Source of the DNA: Taibaiella sp041660405
Lineage (GTDB): Bacteria > Bacteroidota > Bacteroidia > Chitinophagales > Chitinophagaceae
Assembly (NCBI GenBank): GCA_041660405.1
Contig: JBAZWL010000011.1
Coordinates: forward strand, 1-64,000
Direction: 5' to 3'
DNA length: 64,000 bases
The position numbers and the translations under genes were made by a program. The notes beneath the pieces were generated by a model, which was not told the DNA's origin, ran no database searches, and worked only from the letters and a program-made list of their open reading frames with translations. Below are positions 35,223 through 44,111 of the stretch, piece by piece. Each line of letters opens with the position of its first letter. Position 1 is the stretch's first letter.

Positions 35223-35879
35223 TTATAATACTACTTCTTTCACATCAGGAGCAATAGTCAAACGGCCTGCTGTTTTGGATTTAATCTCTTCGATAGTAAC
35301 GCCGGGAGCATACTCTGTACACAAAAAACCATCGGGAGTAATTTCAAATACACCAAGATCAGTAACTACTTTCTTTACACATTTAAGACCTGTAATAGGC
35401 AAGCTACATTGAGGCAGAAGTTTTGAGTTACCCGCTTTATCAGTATGCTGCATGGCAACAATAATATTTTTTGCAGAAGCCACAAGATCCATTGCGCCGC
35501 CCATGCCTTTTACCATTTTTCCCGGCACTTTCCAGTTGGCTATATCACCATTATCAGCAACTTCCATAGCACCCAATATGGTAATATCTACTTTGCCCGC
35601 GCGGATCATGCCGAAACTTAATGCGCTATCGAAAAAGCTGCCACCCGTGCGGAGTGTTACCGTTTGTTTACCGGCATTGATAAGATCAGCATCTACATTT
35701 TCTTCCGTGGGGAAAGGCCCGATTCCCAGCATGCCATTTTCACTTTGCAATTCTATTTCAATATCCTCGGGAACATAGTTGGCCACCAATGTAGGGATGC
35801 CTATACCCAGATTGACATACATGCCATCTTTCAGTTCTTTGGATATGCGTTTTGCGATCTGATTTTTATCTAAAGCCAT
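35223..35879 (-). CDS. scoB: 3-oxoacid CoA-transferase subunit B
   Basis: 218 residues of the family I CoA-transferase beta subunit. It moves CoA from succinyl-CoA to acetoacetate (or a related 3-oxoacid). The catalytic Glu is in the SENGMLGIGP segment (about 46-55), and GIGIPTLVANYVP near residue 25-37 and VKGMGGAMDLV further on are typical. Alpha and beta subunits are normally adjacent, but subunit A is not next to it: upstream is the divergent pntA and downstream a terminator. Subunit A must be elsewhere if the enzyme is functional. Confidence 0.92.
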   Translation of the reverse strand: MALDKNQIAKRISKELKDGMYVNLGIGIPTLVANYVPEDIEIELQSENGMLGIGPFPTEENVDADLINAGKQTVTLRTGGSFFDSALSFGMIRAGKVDITILGAMEVADNGDIANWKVPGKMVKGMGGAMDLVASAKNIIVAMQHTDKAGNSKLLPQCSLPITGLKCVKKVVTDLGVFEITPDGFLCTEYAPGVTIEEIKSKTAGRLTIAPDVKEVVL

Positions 35880-36057
35880 ATTTTTATTTGTATAAATATT
35901 TTATGCCGCACAAAATAAATGAATTTCCCTCAATAAGGCCGTTAACAGATTAAATTATATATCAGGAGCAAAGAAAAGCACAGCCTAAAAATTTGCTTTC
36001 AAGCTCAAATTGGCTATATTGTGTATCTAATTTCTCATTGATAAACCTCAATAATAC

Positions 36058-37197
36058 ATGCTGATAATAGGTGTATTGAAAGAACCGGGACACGAAACGC
36101 GCGTATCGTTGACGCCGGATATAGCCGGAGCTTTTGTAAAAAATAATATTACTGTTCTTGTAGAACCCGGCGCCGGTGCTTCCGCTTTTCACGCCGACCA
36201 ACAATATGAATCTGCCGGGGCCCGCCTGGCTTCACGTGAAGAGATACGCAAACAATCTAATCTTATACTTTCCATTAATCTTCCTGACGATACAGACATT
36301 AGTAATCTTGCAAAAGACGCTATTATCCTGGGTGTGTACCATCCATTGTTTCATGCTGTAAAGATGAAGGAGATTGCTGAAAAAGGAATTTCCGTATTCA
36401 GTCTGGATACCTTGCCGCGCACCACGCGTGCGCAAGCTATGGATGTATTGAGTTCGCAGGCTAATATTGCGGGTTACAAAGCTGTATTGCTTGCAGCAAA
36501 TGTTTACCCCAGGTATTTCCCTATGTTCATGACAGCTGCAGGAAGTATTCCTCCTGCTAAAGTATTGATACTGGGTGCAGGTGTGGCAGGCTTACAGGCT
36601 GTAGCTACTGCGCGCAGACTGGGTTGTGTGGTAGATGTATTTGATACTCGTCCGGCAGTTAAGGAAGAAGTGATGAGCCTTGGTGCGAAGTTTGTGGAAG
36701 TAGAAGGTGCAGCCGATGCCAGCAGCGCGGGTGGGTATGCTGTAGAACAAAGTGAGGAATTCCAACAAAGACAAAAAGCTAAGATTGCAGAACATGCTGC
36801 AAAGGCTGATGTAATTATTACTACTGCACAAATACCAGGAAAGCGTGCTCCTATATTGATTACAAAAGAAATGATAGCCAATATGAAAGCCGGCTCTGTA
36901 ATTATAGACCTGGCTGCAGTTACCGGTGGCAATACTGAATATACCAAAAATGATGAAACAGTAGTACATCATGGTGTCAGCATCATAGGTAACTCTGCTT
37001 TATATGGTACTGCGCCTGCCGATGCGAGTAAGGTGTACAGTAAAAATGTTCAGAATTTCCTGAAGCTCATCATTAATAATGAAGGTTGGTTAAAACTGAA
37101 TTTTGAAGATGACCTTGTGAAAGGTTGTTGTATAGCACATGGAGGTAAAATTGTGAATGAAAGAGTTGCTGCACTACTAGAAAATAATTTACGGTAA
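36058..37197 (+). CDS. pntA: NAD(P) transhydrogenase alpha subunit, part 1 (NAD-binding domain I)
   Basis: 379 residues. This is the soluble NAD(H)-binding dI of proton-translocating transhydrogenase, related to alanine dehydrogenase: LKEPGHETRVSLTPDIAG at the start, the Rossmann GAGVAGLQAVATARRLG (about 173-189), and the flexible mobile loop region near 200-240. It is encoded separately from the membrane part, as in the three-subunit form of the enzyme. The operon continues with the small membrane subunit (67 bases) and pntB. The complex drives NADPH formation with proton motive force. Confidence 0.92.
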   Translation: MLIIGVLKEPGHETRVSLTPDIAGAFVKNNITVLVEPGAGASAFHADQQYESAGARLASREEIRKQSNLILSINLPDDTDISNLAKDAIILGVYHPLFHAVKMKEIAEKGISVFSLDTLPRTTRAQAMDVLSSQANIAGYKAVLLAANVYPRYFPMFMTAAGSIPPAKVLILGAGVAGLQAVATARRLGCVVDVFDTRPAVKEEVMSLGAKFVEVEGAADASSAGGYAVEQSEEFQQRQKAKIAEHAAKADVIITTAQIPGKRAPILITKEMIANMKAGSVIIDLAAVTGGNTEYTKNDETVVHHGVSIIGNSALYGTAPADASKVYSKNVQNFLKLIINNEGWLKLNFEDDLVKGCCIAHGGKIVNERVAALLENNLR

Positions 37198-37263
37198 AGA
37201 TCTGCAGCCCTTTTATGTGGTTGAGAAAATTACACAATAACATTTAATGATAAAGTAAAACAC

Positions 37264-37590
37264 ATGGATCAGATCATTGACTTTTTTATTCAGCATTATA
37301 GCATTATTACCATTGTCATTTTTTCTATTTTTTTAGGGATAGAAATTATAGGTAGGGTACCTTCTGTATTGCACACGCCATTGATGAGCGGTGCCAATGC
37401 CATACATGGGGTTGTTGTAATTGGGGCCATCATTATTATGGGCGAGGCAGAAGCTGATAATTATTTAGCTCTTACGCTTGGATTTCTGGCTGTGGTATTA
37501 GGAACACTTAATGTGGTGGGTGGATTTGTAGTTACGGATAGGATGCTGGAAATGTTTAAGAAGAAAAAGAAAAAGACCCCAAACCCCTAA
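37264..37590 (+). CDS. pntAB: NAD(P) transhydrogenase alpha subunit, part 2 (membrane domain)
   Basis: 108 residues with three or four membrane helices: IITIVIFSIFLGIEIIG, GANAIHGVVVIGAIIIMG and LGFLAVVLGTLNVVGGFVVTDRML, matching the C-terminal membrane part of PntA. The Lys-rich end KKKKKK is followed by TPNP and a stop that are encoded by an interspersed palindromic repeat (from about 37575). A shorter, repeat-free ancestor ended within the Lys run is plausible. It lies between the NAD-binding subunit and pntB. Confidence 0.92.
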   Translation: MDQIIDFFIQHYSIITIVIFSIFLGIEIIGRVPSVLHTPLMSGANAIHGVVVIGAIIIMGEAEADNYLALTLGFLAVVLGTLNVVGGFVVTDRMLEMFKKKKKKTPNP

Positions 37591-37622
37591 AGGGGCTTTT
37601 CCTCGTACCCATAAGGGGGTTT
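37572..37622. repeat. Interspersed palindrome (ACCCCAAACCCCTAAAGGGGC type) overlapping the pntAB stop codon
   Basis: A short hairpin CCCCT (37584-37588) / AGGGG (37591-37595) contains the TAA stop of pntAB (37588-37590). A second complementary block, AAACCCC (37581-37587) with GGGGTTT (37616-37622), allows a larger alternative fold. The inner hairpin plus TTTTCC may also end transcripts. The wording is one I recall from many Bacteroidota genomes. Confidence 0.75.
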
Positions 37623-37695
37623 ATTATTAGTCTTTAATCTGTTTCAATTATAAAAGAAGTTTTAAAAGTTTTGTCCTTAGGGATTTTGAATTTAT

Positions 37696-39108
37696 ATGAA
37701 CGCTATACTCTTACTTTCTTACTTAATAGGCTCTATTACTTTTATTGTTGGGCTGAAGATGCTTTCTCATCCTGACTCTGCGCGAAGGGGTAACCTTATC
37801 GCAGCTTTTGGTATGGCTGTTGCTATTTTTGCTACTATCTTTTTATATCGCAATGGTGAAGGTGCAAGGCTGCATAATTATGGCTGGATATTTGGTGGTC
37901 TGGCCATTGGTGCTATTGTAGGTACTATGGCTGCGAAGAAGGTGAAGATGACAGCCATGCCCGAAATGGTGAGCATGTTTAATGGTATGGGTGGAGCTTG
38001 TGCGATGTTGATTTCGATTGTGGAGTTTAATCACATTATGGATGGCAATGCTATGCTTGAAGGAAGTAAAGGAATTGTATTTATTATATTGATCGGGCTC
38101 ATTATTGGTACGGTTTCTTTTGCCGGAAGTATGATTGCCTGGGGTAAGTTGAATGGTAGCATTAAGGACAGAAATATTCCGGGTGGGCAGGTTTTGAACT
38201 TTATACTATTTGGTGGCATTATCCTGTTGACTATTCTTTTAATTGTGGGTGGTATTGCTAATCCACATATGTTGTTCTATGGTATTCTTGCATTGGCAGC
38301 GCTTTATGGTATTCTTTTTGTAATGCCGATTGGTGGTGCGGATATGCCGGTGGTTATTTCCTTGTTGAACTCCTTTACCGGTGTGGCTGCGGCTTGTGGT
38401 GGTTTCCTTTATGATAATCCGGTAATGCTTACGGGTGGTATCCTTGTTGGATCGGCGGGTACTATTTTAACAATTATGATGTGTAAGGCTATGAACCGTT
38501 CGTTGAAGAATGTGTTGATTGGTGCTATGGGTGGCAATAAGAATGGAGCTGCTTCTGGTGATGGTAAAGAACAGGGTAACTATAAAGAAATATCGCTTAA
38601 TGATAGTGCTGTGCTGATGGCTTATGCACGTAAAGTGTACATTATACCTGGTTATGGATTGGCTGTAGCACAGGCGCAACATGCTTGTCATGAGTTGGAA
38701 AAGGTGTTGGAAGAAAAAGGTGTTGAGGTGAAATATGGTATTCATCCTGTCGCGGGGCGTATGCCTGGGCATATGAATGTATTGCTGGCCGAAGCTGATG
38801 TTCCTTACGAGAAGTTGATGGAGATGGAAGATGCTAACCAGGAATTCCCTACTACAAATGTGGTGTTGATATTGGGTGCAAATGATGTGGTCAATCCTGC
38901 GGCTAAGGAAGATCCTGCCAGTCCTATTTATGGTATGCCTATATTGGAAGTAGAGCAGGCTGAACATATTATCGTAAACAAAAGAAGTATGAAACCTGGT
39001 TATGCAGGTATTGAAAATGATCTTTTCTTTAAGCCTAAAACGTCTATGTTATTTGGTGATGCGAAGAAGGTGTTGCAGGATTTGTTGACGGAGTTGAAGA
39101 GTTTGTAG
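37696..39108 (+). CDS. pntB: NAD(P) transhydrogenase beta subunit
   Basis: 470 residues. Eight to nine membrane helices (about 1-270) form the proton channel part dII; the C-terminal soluble dIII (about 295-470) binds NADP(H) with the fingerprint IIPGYGLAVAQAQHACHEL (about 314-332) and HPVAGRMPGHMNVLLAEADVPY, ending with ANDVVNPAAKEDPASPIYGMP. Third gene of the pnt operon; an interspersed palindrome lies between it and pntAB and could lower read-through. It is followed by a repeat array instead of a normal terminator. Confidence 0.94.
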   Translation: MNAILLLSYLIGSITFIVGLKMLSHPDSARRGNLIAAFGMAVAIFATIFLYRNGEGARLHNYGWIFGGLAIGAIVGTMAAKKVKMTAMPEMVSMFNGMGGACAMLISIVEFNHIMDGNAMLEGSKGIVFIILIGLIIGTVSFAGSMIAWGKLNGSIKDRNIPGGQVLNFILFGGIILLTILLIVGGIANPHMLFYGILALAALYGILFVMPIGGADMPVVISLLNSFTGVAAACGGFLYDNPVMLTGGILVGSAGTILTIMMCKAMNRSLKNVLIGAMGGNKNGAASGDGKEQGNYKEISLNDSAVLMAYARKVYIIPGYGLAVAQAQHACHELEKVLEEKGVEVKYGIHPVAGRMPGHMNVLLAEADVPYEKLMEMEDANQEFPTTNVVLILGANDVVNPAAKEDPASPIYGMPILEVEQAEHIIVNKRSMKPGYAGIENDLFFKPKTSMLFGDAKKVLQDLLTELKSL

Positions 39109-39127
39109 GTTTTAGAAGAGCTTTTTT

Positions 39128-39155
39128 TCTCGCAGCGACGCGAAGGCGCAGAGAG
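39128..39155. repeat. CGC-rich interspersed repeat fragment
   Basis: A T-run (39122-39128) leads into TCTCGCAGCGACGCGAAGGCGCAGAGAG. I recall close variants (cgcaaagacgcgaaggcgcaaag) as common intergenic repeats in Bacteroidota and other bacteria. It lies 20 bases past pntB and abuts array B. Confidence 0.5.
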
Positions 39156-39466
39156 AGTGTTAATGACATTGTGAGAAGTATCGTAGTAGCCACGAGAAGT
39201 GTTAAAGCAACTGCAAGAAATATCTAAGACATTGCAAAGAGTATCGTTGCAATCAGGAAAAGTATCAGTGCAACCGCAAGAAATATTAAAGACATTGCAA
39301 AAAGTATCAGTGCAATCACGAGAAGTATGAGTGCAATCACGAAAAGTATCAGCGCAATCACGAGAAGTGTTAAAGACATCGTGAGAAGTGTTAAAGCAGT
39401 CGCGAAAAATATCAAAGACATCACGAGAAGTAGCAGTGCGTCCGCGAAAAGTATCAAATCAATGGT
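39156..39466. repeat. Degenerate 21-bp tandem repeat array B
   Basis: Fourteen complete units of exactly 21 bp from 39156 to 39449, with a fifteenth running into the next start codon; no indels. Units mostly begin AGTATCAG or AGTGTTAAAG, carry GCAATCAC or GACATCGT in the middle and end GARA. On the opposite strand the frame is open as Leu/Ile-rich heptads, an effect of the 21-bp period. This array and the fragment before it fill the 358 bases between pntB and the DUF1622 gene; no other feature is visible there. Confidence 0.95.
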
Positions 39467-39829
39467 ATGAATAATATTTTGCTGACATTATCCCACCTCA
39501 TTAGCTATATAAGCATCGGCATTATTTGTTACGGAGCTGCAATGGGCCTGATAAAATTTGTGCTTAACGAATTTAAACGGTTTGGAAATTCTTTTTCCCT
39601 GGCAGAGACCGTCCAGATTAAACTTGAATTCGGGTACTACTTATTGTTAGGCTTGGAGTTCCTGATAGCTTCTGATATTATAGATACTATCCTCAATCCT
39701 TCTTTTGAAGACCTGGGGATATTGGCAGGCACGGTTGTTATCAGAACAGGTTTATCCTTTTTCCTGAATAAAGAAATAGAAAGTGTGGCAAATAATAAAG
39801 AGATGGAAGAAGGGGGCAAGAAATTATAA
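39467..39829 (+). CDS. DUF1622 family membrane protein
   Basis: 120 residues with three helices. The family core, KLEFGYYLLLGLEFLIASDIID followed by LAGTVVIRTGLSFFLNKEI, is clear (residues about 52-103). DUF1622 proteins are small inner-membrane proteins of unknown role. The start codon lies within the last, incomplete unit of the 21-bp repeat array, so the array is its immediate upstream region and may hold or replace its promoter. Confidence 0.85.
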   Translation: MNNILLTLSHLISYISIGIICYGAAMGLIKFVLNEFKRFGNSFSLAETVQIKLEFGYYLLLGLEFLIASDIIDTILNPSFEDLGILAGTVVIRTGLSFFLNKEIESVANNKEMEEGGKKL

Positions 39830-39945
39830 TTGGTAAACAATTTATTTTTATTGTCAAATGTTCACGAGTACTAAGATTGTTGCCATTTTAAGCCATTGAA
39901 TATTCATGATTTAAACAAAACCCACTCAATCTTGTTTAGAAAGAT

Positions 39946-40335
39946 ATGAAGAGCATATATGGAATATTTTTCATCCTTTTAAGCAGTTCCCTCTCTGCTA
40001 TAGCGCAGCAAAAACCGCAGGTACCGCTTAGCGGTATAGACTCTGTGCGTAACCTTATAGAATCACTCCCTGAAGTTAAAGAAAAAGATCATGTGTATGA
40101 CTCTCTTACCAACAGGATGCAGAATATTATTATTAAGATTACACCGCCCGATACTGTGGTCAAAATGTATCATGTAGAGGCCGGTTATCAGGGAAATAAC
40201 CGCTTCCAGCCTCATTTTTATTTCACCGTCGACCTGGTAAATAATATAATTTATATTGAAGATTGGGAACACGGCGACCGCACCACCCTGGAGGAATGGC
40301 GCGCCAGAAGAAGTGCCGCTAAAGGCCAAAAATAA
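39946..40335 (+). CDS. Hypothetical exported protein
   Basis: 129 residues. A good signal peptide (about 1-20, cleavage after AIAQ) is followed by a soluble alpha/beta-looking domain with TPPDTVVKMYHVEAGYQGN and FYFTVDLVNNIIYIEDWEH. No membrane helix and no cysteines in the mature part. I do not recognise a family. The ATG at 39946 gives the signal peptide directly. Isolated gene, 117 bases after the DUF1622 gene and upstream of the cobalamin riboswitch. Confidence 0.7.
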   Translation: MKSIYGIFFILLSSSLSAIAQQKPQVPLSGIDSVRNLIESLPEVKEKDHVYDSLTNRMQNIIIKITPPDTVVKMYHVEAGYQGNNRFQPHFYFTVDLVNNIIYIEDWEHGDRTTLEEWRARRSAAKGQK

Positions 40336-40410
40336 TTCCCAAAGGTTATACACATCCTGTGTAAATCTTCAGCCTCTTTTTAAATTTTTCGGTTACATCT
40401 TTGTGAAGCA

Positions 40411-40554
40411 TTAAGGTGATTGTTTTCCCCTGATTAAAGAAGAAAGCATCTCCTTAAAAATGGACTTCGGTTTTAGAACCGGAGATATTTACAAGCCACT
40501 GGCATACGACGAAAAGGTGTAAGAAACGACTACAAGCCAGAAGACCAACCTTAA
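40411..40554 (+). promoter_or_regulatory. Cobalamin (B12) riboswitch upstream of nrdBA
   Basis: The 3' half fits the cobalamin consensus closely: AAGCCACTGG at 40493-40502, then CGAAAAGG, then AAGCCAGAAGACC at 40534-40546. The closing stem P1 pairs TTAAGGT (40411-40417) with ACCTTAA (40548-40554). The 5' half is a divergent version of the B12-box core. A -7-like element CATCTTTG lies at 40396-40403. An inverted repeat (40600-40606 with 40624-40630) further down could be the expression platform. The 362-base gap between the neighbouring genes is mostly explained by this element. Confidence 0.75.
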
Positions 40555-40697
40555 TGCTCAAGAATTACATTTTTGCTTAAGAAAAGCGGTTATTGATATT
40601 TCCTGTGTGTGATAATATGCCTGACAGGAATTAATTGCTGACCCTGTTATTTTCCTTTTGCAAACCCAAAGCTGATATAAATAGAATATACATACTA

Positions 40698-41666
40698 ATG
40701 GAACCTATACTTGCAGACAATAAAGACCGGTTTGTCATCTTCCCGATAAAACATGATGACATCTGGCAATTTTATAAAAAAGCAGAGGCCAGTTTCTGGA
40801 CTGCCGAAGAAGTAGATCTGCATCCTGATCTGGGCGATTGGAATAATAAGCTGAATGATGATGAACGTTTTTTCATTTCACATATCCTGGCCTTCTTTGC
40901 TGCGAGCGATGGCATTGTAAATGAAAACCTGGCCATAAATTTTTTACAGGAAGTACAATATCCTGAAGCACGTTGTTTCTATGGCTTCCAGATCATGATT
41001 GAGAACATTCATTCTGAAATGTATTCGCTGCTGATTGATACTTACATTAAGGATAATAAAGAGAAAGATCATTTGCTGCGTGCCGTGGATACCATTCCAT
41101 GTGTGCAGAAGAAAGCAGAATGGGCTTTGCGTTGGATTCAAAAAGGAAGTTTCGCCGAAAGACTTATTGCATTTGCCGCCGTGGAAGGTATCTTCTTCTC
41201 TGGCAGCTTCTGTTCTATTTTCTGGTTGAAGAAACGTGGTTTGATGCCAGGTCTTACTTTCTCCAATGAATTGATAAGCCGTGATGAAGGACTGCATTGT
41301 GATTTCGCCTGTCTGTTGTACCAGAATCATATTGTGGAACAATTACCAGAGGAAACCGTGAAAGATATTATCCGTCATGCCGTAGAGATAGAAAAAGAAT
41401 TTGTGAGTGATGCATTGCCGGTAAGATTGATTGGGATGAATGCAGACCTAATGTGTCAATACATTGAATTTGTAGCCGATCGTCTTTTACTTGCTTTAGG
41501 ATGCAGTAAAGTATGGAATGCAACCAATCCATTTGACTTTATGGAAATGATCTCTTTACAAGGAAAAACAAACTTCTTTGAAAGAAGAGTTGGAGAATAC
41601 GCCAAGAGCGGCGTAGCGAATAAGGACAAGGGGTCTAGCGCATTCTCTACAGAAGAAGACTTTTAG
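40698..41666 (+). CDS. nrdB: Ribonucleoside-diphosphate reductase, class Ia beta subunit
   Basis: 322 residues. The subunit holds the diiron-tyrosyl radical that starts reduction of ribonucleotides. Metal ligands and radical residue are visible: Asp40 (EEVDLHPD), Glu102 and His105 (IENIHSEMY) and Tyr109, with EGIFFSGSF and RDEGLHCDFA later. The HSEMYSLLIDTYI stretch is eukaryote-like. The ATG at 40698 is chosen; 21 upstream codons from 40635 do not fit the family. It comes before nrdA with a 64-base gap and is behind a cobalamin riboswitch. Confidence 0.93.
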   Translation: MEPILADNKDRFVIFPIKHDDIWQFYKKAEASFWTAEEVDLHPDLGDWNNKLNDDERFFISHILAFFAASDGIVNENLAINFLQEVQYPEARCFYGFQIMIENIHSEMYSLLIDTYIKDNKEKDHLLRAVDTIPCVQKKAEWALRWIQKGSFAERLIAFAAVEGIFFSGSFCSIFWLKKRGLMPGLTFSNELISRDEGLHCDFACLLYQNHIVEQLPEETVKDIIRHAVEIEKEFVSDALPVRLIGMNADLMCQYIEFVADRLLLALGCSKVWNATNPFDFMEMISLQGKTNFFERRVGEYAKSGVANKDKGSSAFSTEEDF

Positions 41667-41730
41667 TTTTCTAAACATTAAGAACTCAATTTGAACCAAT
41701 CATAAGCACTACTATAAAATACCTCAATAT

Positions 41731-44088
41731 ATGTTCGTAATTAAACGCAGCGGCAAACCGGAAGCCGTACACTTTGACAAGATCACCTCGCGCATCATGA
41801 AGCTGAGCTATGGCCTGCAGGTCAACTCGGATGATATCATTGAGATCGCGAAGAAAGTGATCATGGGTATTTACAACAATGTAACTACCACCGAACTGGA
41901 TAACCTTGCGGCGGAGACGTCGGCATCCTTCACTACGCAGCACCCTGACTTTGCTGTACTGGCTGCCCGTATTGCTGTAAGTAACCTTCATAAAAACACA
42001 GAGAAATCTTTTTCTGCCGTAGCCGATATATTGTACCATTACATTGACCCTAAGACACAGGAAAAAGCTCCGCTTTATTCTGATGAGGTATATGAAATTG
42101 TAAAAGCAAATGCTGATCGTATTGATTCTGCAATCATTTATGAGCGGGATTATCATTTCGATTATTTCGGATTCAAAACACTGGAGCGTTCTTACCTTTT
42201 ACGTACCGAAGGAAAGATAACCGAGCGTCCTCAGCATATGTTTATGCGTGTAGCTATTGGTATCCATAAAAACGATATTGATGCTGCCATCGAAACGTAT
42301 AACCTGATGAGTGAAAAATGGTTTGTACATGCTACACCAACATTGTTCAACGCCGGTACACCTAAAGCGCAAATGTCTTCCTGCTTTCTGTTAAGCATGA
42401 AAGAAGATAGCATTGATGGTATTTTCGAAACGCTGAAACGTTGCGCGGTTATCTCGCAAAGTGCAGGTGGTATAGGGCTAAACATTCACAACATTCGTGC
42501 TACAGGAAGCTATATCAAAGGTACCAATGGTGTGAGCAATGGTATCATTCCTATGTTGCGTGTATTTAATGATACAGCACGTTATGTAGATCAGGGTGGT
42601 GGTAAACGTAAAGGTGCTTTTGCTATCTACCTGGAAACATGGCACGCTGATATCTTTGATTTCCTTGACCTGCGTAAGAACCATGGCAAAGAAGAAATGA
42701 GGGCAAGAGATTTGTTCCCTGCTCTTTGGGTTTCTGATCTGTTTATGAAACGTGTGGAAGAAAACGGCAACTGGTCTTTGTTCTGCCCGCATGAAGCTAA
42801 AGGCCTGGAAGAGCTTTATGGTGATGCTTTTGAAACACAATACGTCCAATACGAACAAGAAGGTAAAGCAAGAAAAACGATACCTGCCCGCGAACTTTGG
42901 AACGCTATATTGGAAGCACAAATAGAAACCGGTACTCCTTATATTTTGTATAAAGATGCTGCTAACGAAAAATCTAACCAGAAAAACCTGGGTACGATCA
43001 AATGCTCTAACCTGTGTACAGAGATCATTGAATATACAGCTCCTGATGAAGTAGCCGTTTGTAACCTGGCTTCTATTTCTTTGCCTCGTTTTGTAGTAGA
43101 TGGTAAGAAATTTGACTTCCAGAAATTGTACGAAATATCCAAGATCGTAACCCGCAACCTGAACAAAGTAATTGACGGTAACTACTATCCATTACCAGAA
43201 GCTGAAAATTCTAATAAACGTCACCGCCCTATTGGTGTTGGTGTACAGGGATTGGCAGATGCATTCATGTTGTTGCGTTTACCATTTGAAAGTGAAGAAG
43301 CTGCATTATTGAACCGCGACATTTTTGAAACCATTTACTTCGGCGCCATGGAAGCTTCTATGGAACTAGCCAAAGAGAATGGTGCTTACGAAACCTTTAA
43401 AGGTTCACCATTAAGCGAAGGTAAATTCCAGTTTGACCTTTGGAATGTAACCCCTACAGACCGTTGGGATTGGGAACAACTGCGTAAAGATGTAGTACAA
43501 TTTGGTGTACGCAATTCCTTGTTGCTTGCCCCGATGCCTACAGCTTCTACTTCACAGATATTGGGTAATAACGAATGCTTTGAACCATATACCAGCAACG
43601 TGTACAACCGTCGTGTATTGTCCGGTGAGTTTGCCGTGGTGAACAAACATTTATTGAAAGACCTTATCGGCCTTGGCCTTTGGAATGATAATCTGAAAAA
43701 TAGATTGATCTCTGAAAATGGCTCTGTACAAAACATTGCTGAAGTACCACAGGAAATGAAAGAGATATACAAAACGGTGTGGGAAATCAAACAACGTAGC
43801 ATCATTGATATGGCAGCTGATAGAGGTGCTTACATCTGCCAGTCACAATCCCTGAACTTGTTTGTAGATCAGCCAAACTTTGCGAAACTTACTTCTATGC
43901 ACTTCCACGCATGGCGCAAAGGATTGAAAACCGGTATGTATTACCTGCGTACCAAAGCAGCAGCAGATGCTATCAAATTCACTGTCGATGTTGCAGCATT
44001 GAACCGTCCACAAATGGAAGAGCAACAACAAAGTGAAATTGCTTGTTCTTTGGACAATCGTGATGAGTGTCTTGCTTGCGGAAGTTAA
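41731..44088 (+). CDS. nrdA: Ribonucleoside-diphosphate reductase, class Ia alpha subunit
   Basis: 785 residues, full length. N-terminal ATP-cone (about 1-90, starting FVIKRSGKPEAVHFDKI), then the catalytic barrel with the cysteines in SSCFLLSMKEDS and CSNLCTEI, the active-site NLCTE/CNLASISL region, and the C-terminal redox pair in DECLACGS. The ATP-cone means overall activity is controlled by ATP/dATP. Catalyses reduction of all four NDPs with nrdB. A strong terminator follows, so nrdB-nrdA form a two-gene unit under the riboswitch. Confidence 0.94.
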   Translation: MFVIKRSGKPEAVHFDKITSRIMKLSYGLQVNSDDIIEIAKKVIMGIYNNVTTTELDNLAAETSASFTTQHPDFAVLAARIAVSNLHKNTEKSFSAVADILYHYIDPKTQEKAPLYSDEVYEIVKANADRIDSAIIYERDYHFDYFGFKTLERSYLLRTEGKITERPQHMFMRVAIGIHKNDIDAAIETYNLMSEKWFVHATPTLFNAGTPKAQMSSCFLLSMKEDSIDGIFETLKRCAVISQSAGGIGLNIHNIRATGSYIKGTNGVSNGIIPMLRVFNDTARYVDQGGGKRKGAFAIYLETWHADIFDFLDLRKNHGKEEMRARDLFPALWVSDLFMKRVEENGNWSLFCPHEAKGLEELYGDAFETQYVQYEQEGKARKTIPARELWNAILEAQIETGTPYILYKDAANEKSNQKNLGTIKCSNLCTEIIEYTAPDEVAVCNLASISLPRFVVDGKKFDFQKLYEISKIVTRNLNKVIDGNYYPLPEAENSNKRHRPIGVGVQGLADAFMLLRLPFESEEAALLNRDIFETIYFGAMEASMELAKENGAYETFKGSPLSEGKFQFDLWNVTPTDRWDWEQLRKDVVQFGVRNSLLLAPMPTASTSQILGNNECFEPYTSNVYNRRVLSGEFAVVNKHLLKDLIGLGLWNDNLKNRLISENGSVQNIAEVPQEMKEIYKTVWEIKQRSIIDMAADRGAYICQSQSLNLFVDQPNFAKLTSMHFHAWRKGLKTGMYYLRTKAAADAIKFTVDVAALNRPQMEEQQQSEIACSLDNRDECLACGS

Positions 44089-44111
44089 GTTTTTGAATAG
44101 TTATATATAGT

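Noticed and set aside
39224..39457. Leu/Ile-rich heptad frame on the minus strand of array B
   Set aside because: Product of the 21-bp period, runs against both neighbouring genes and starts within a repeat unit.
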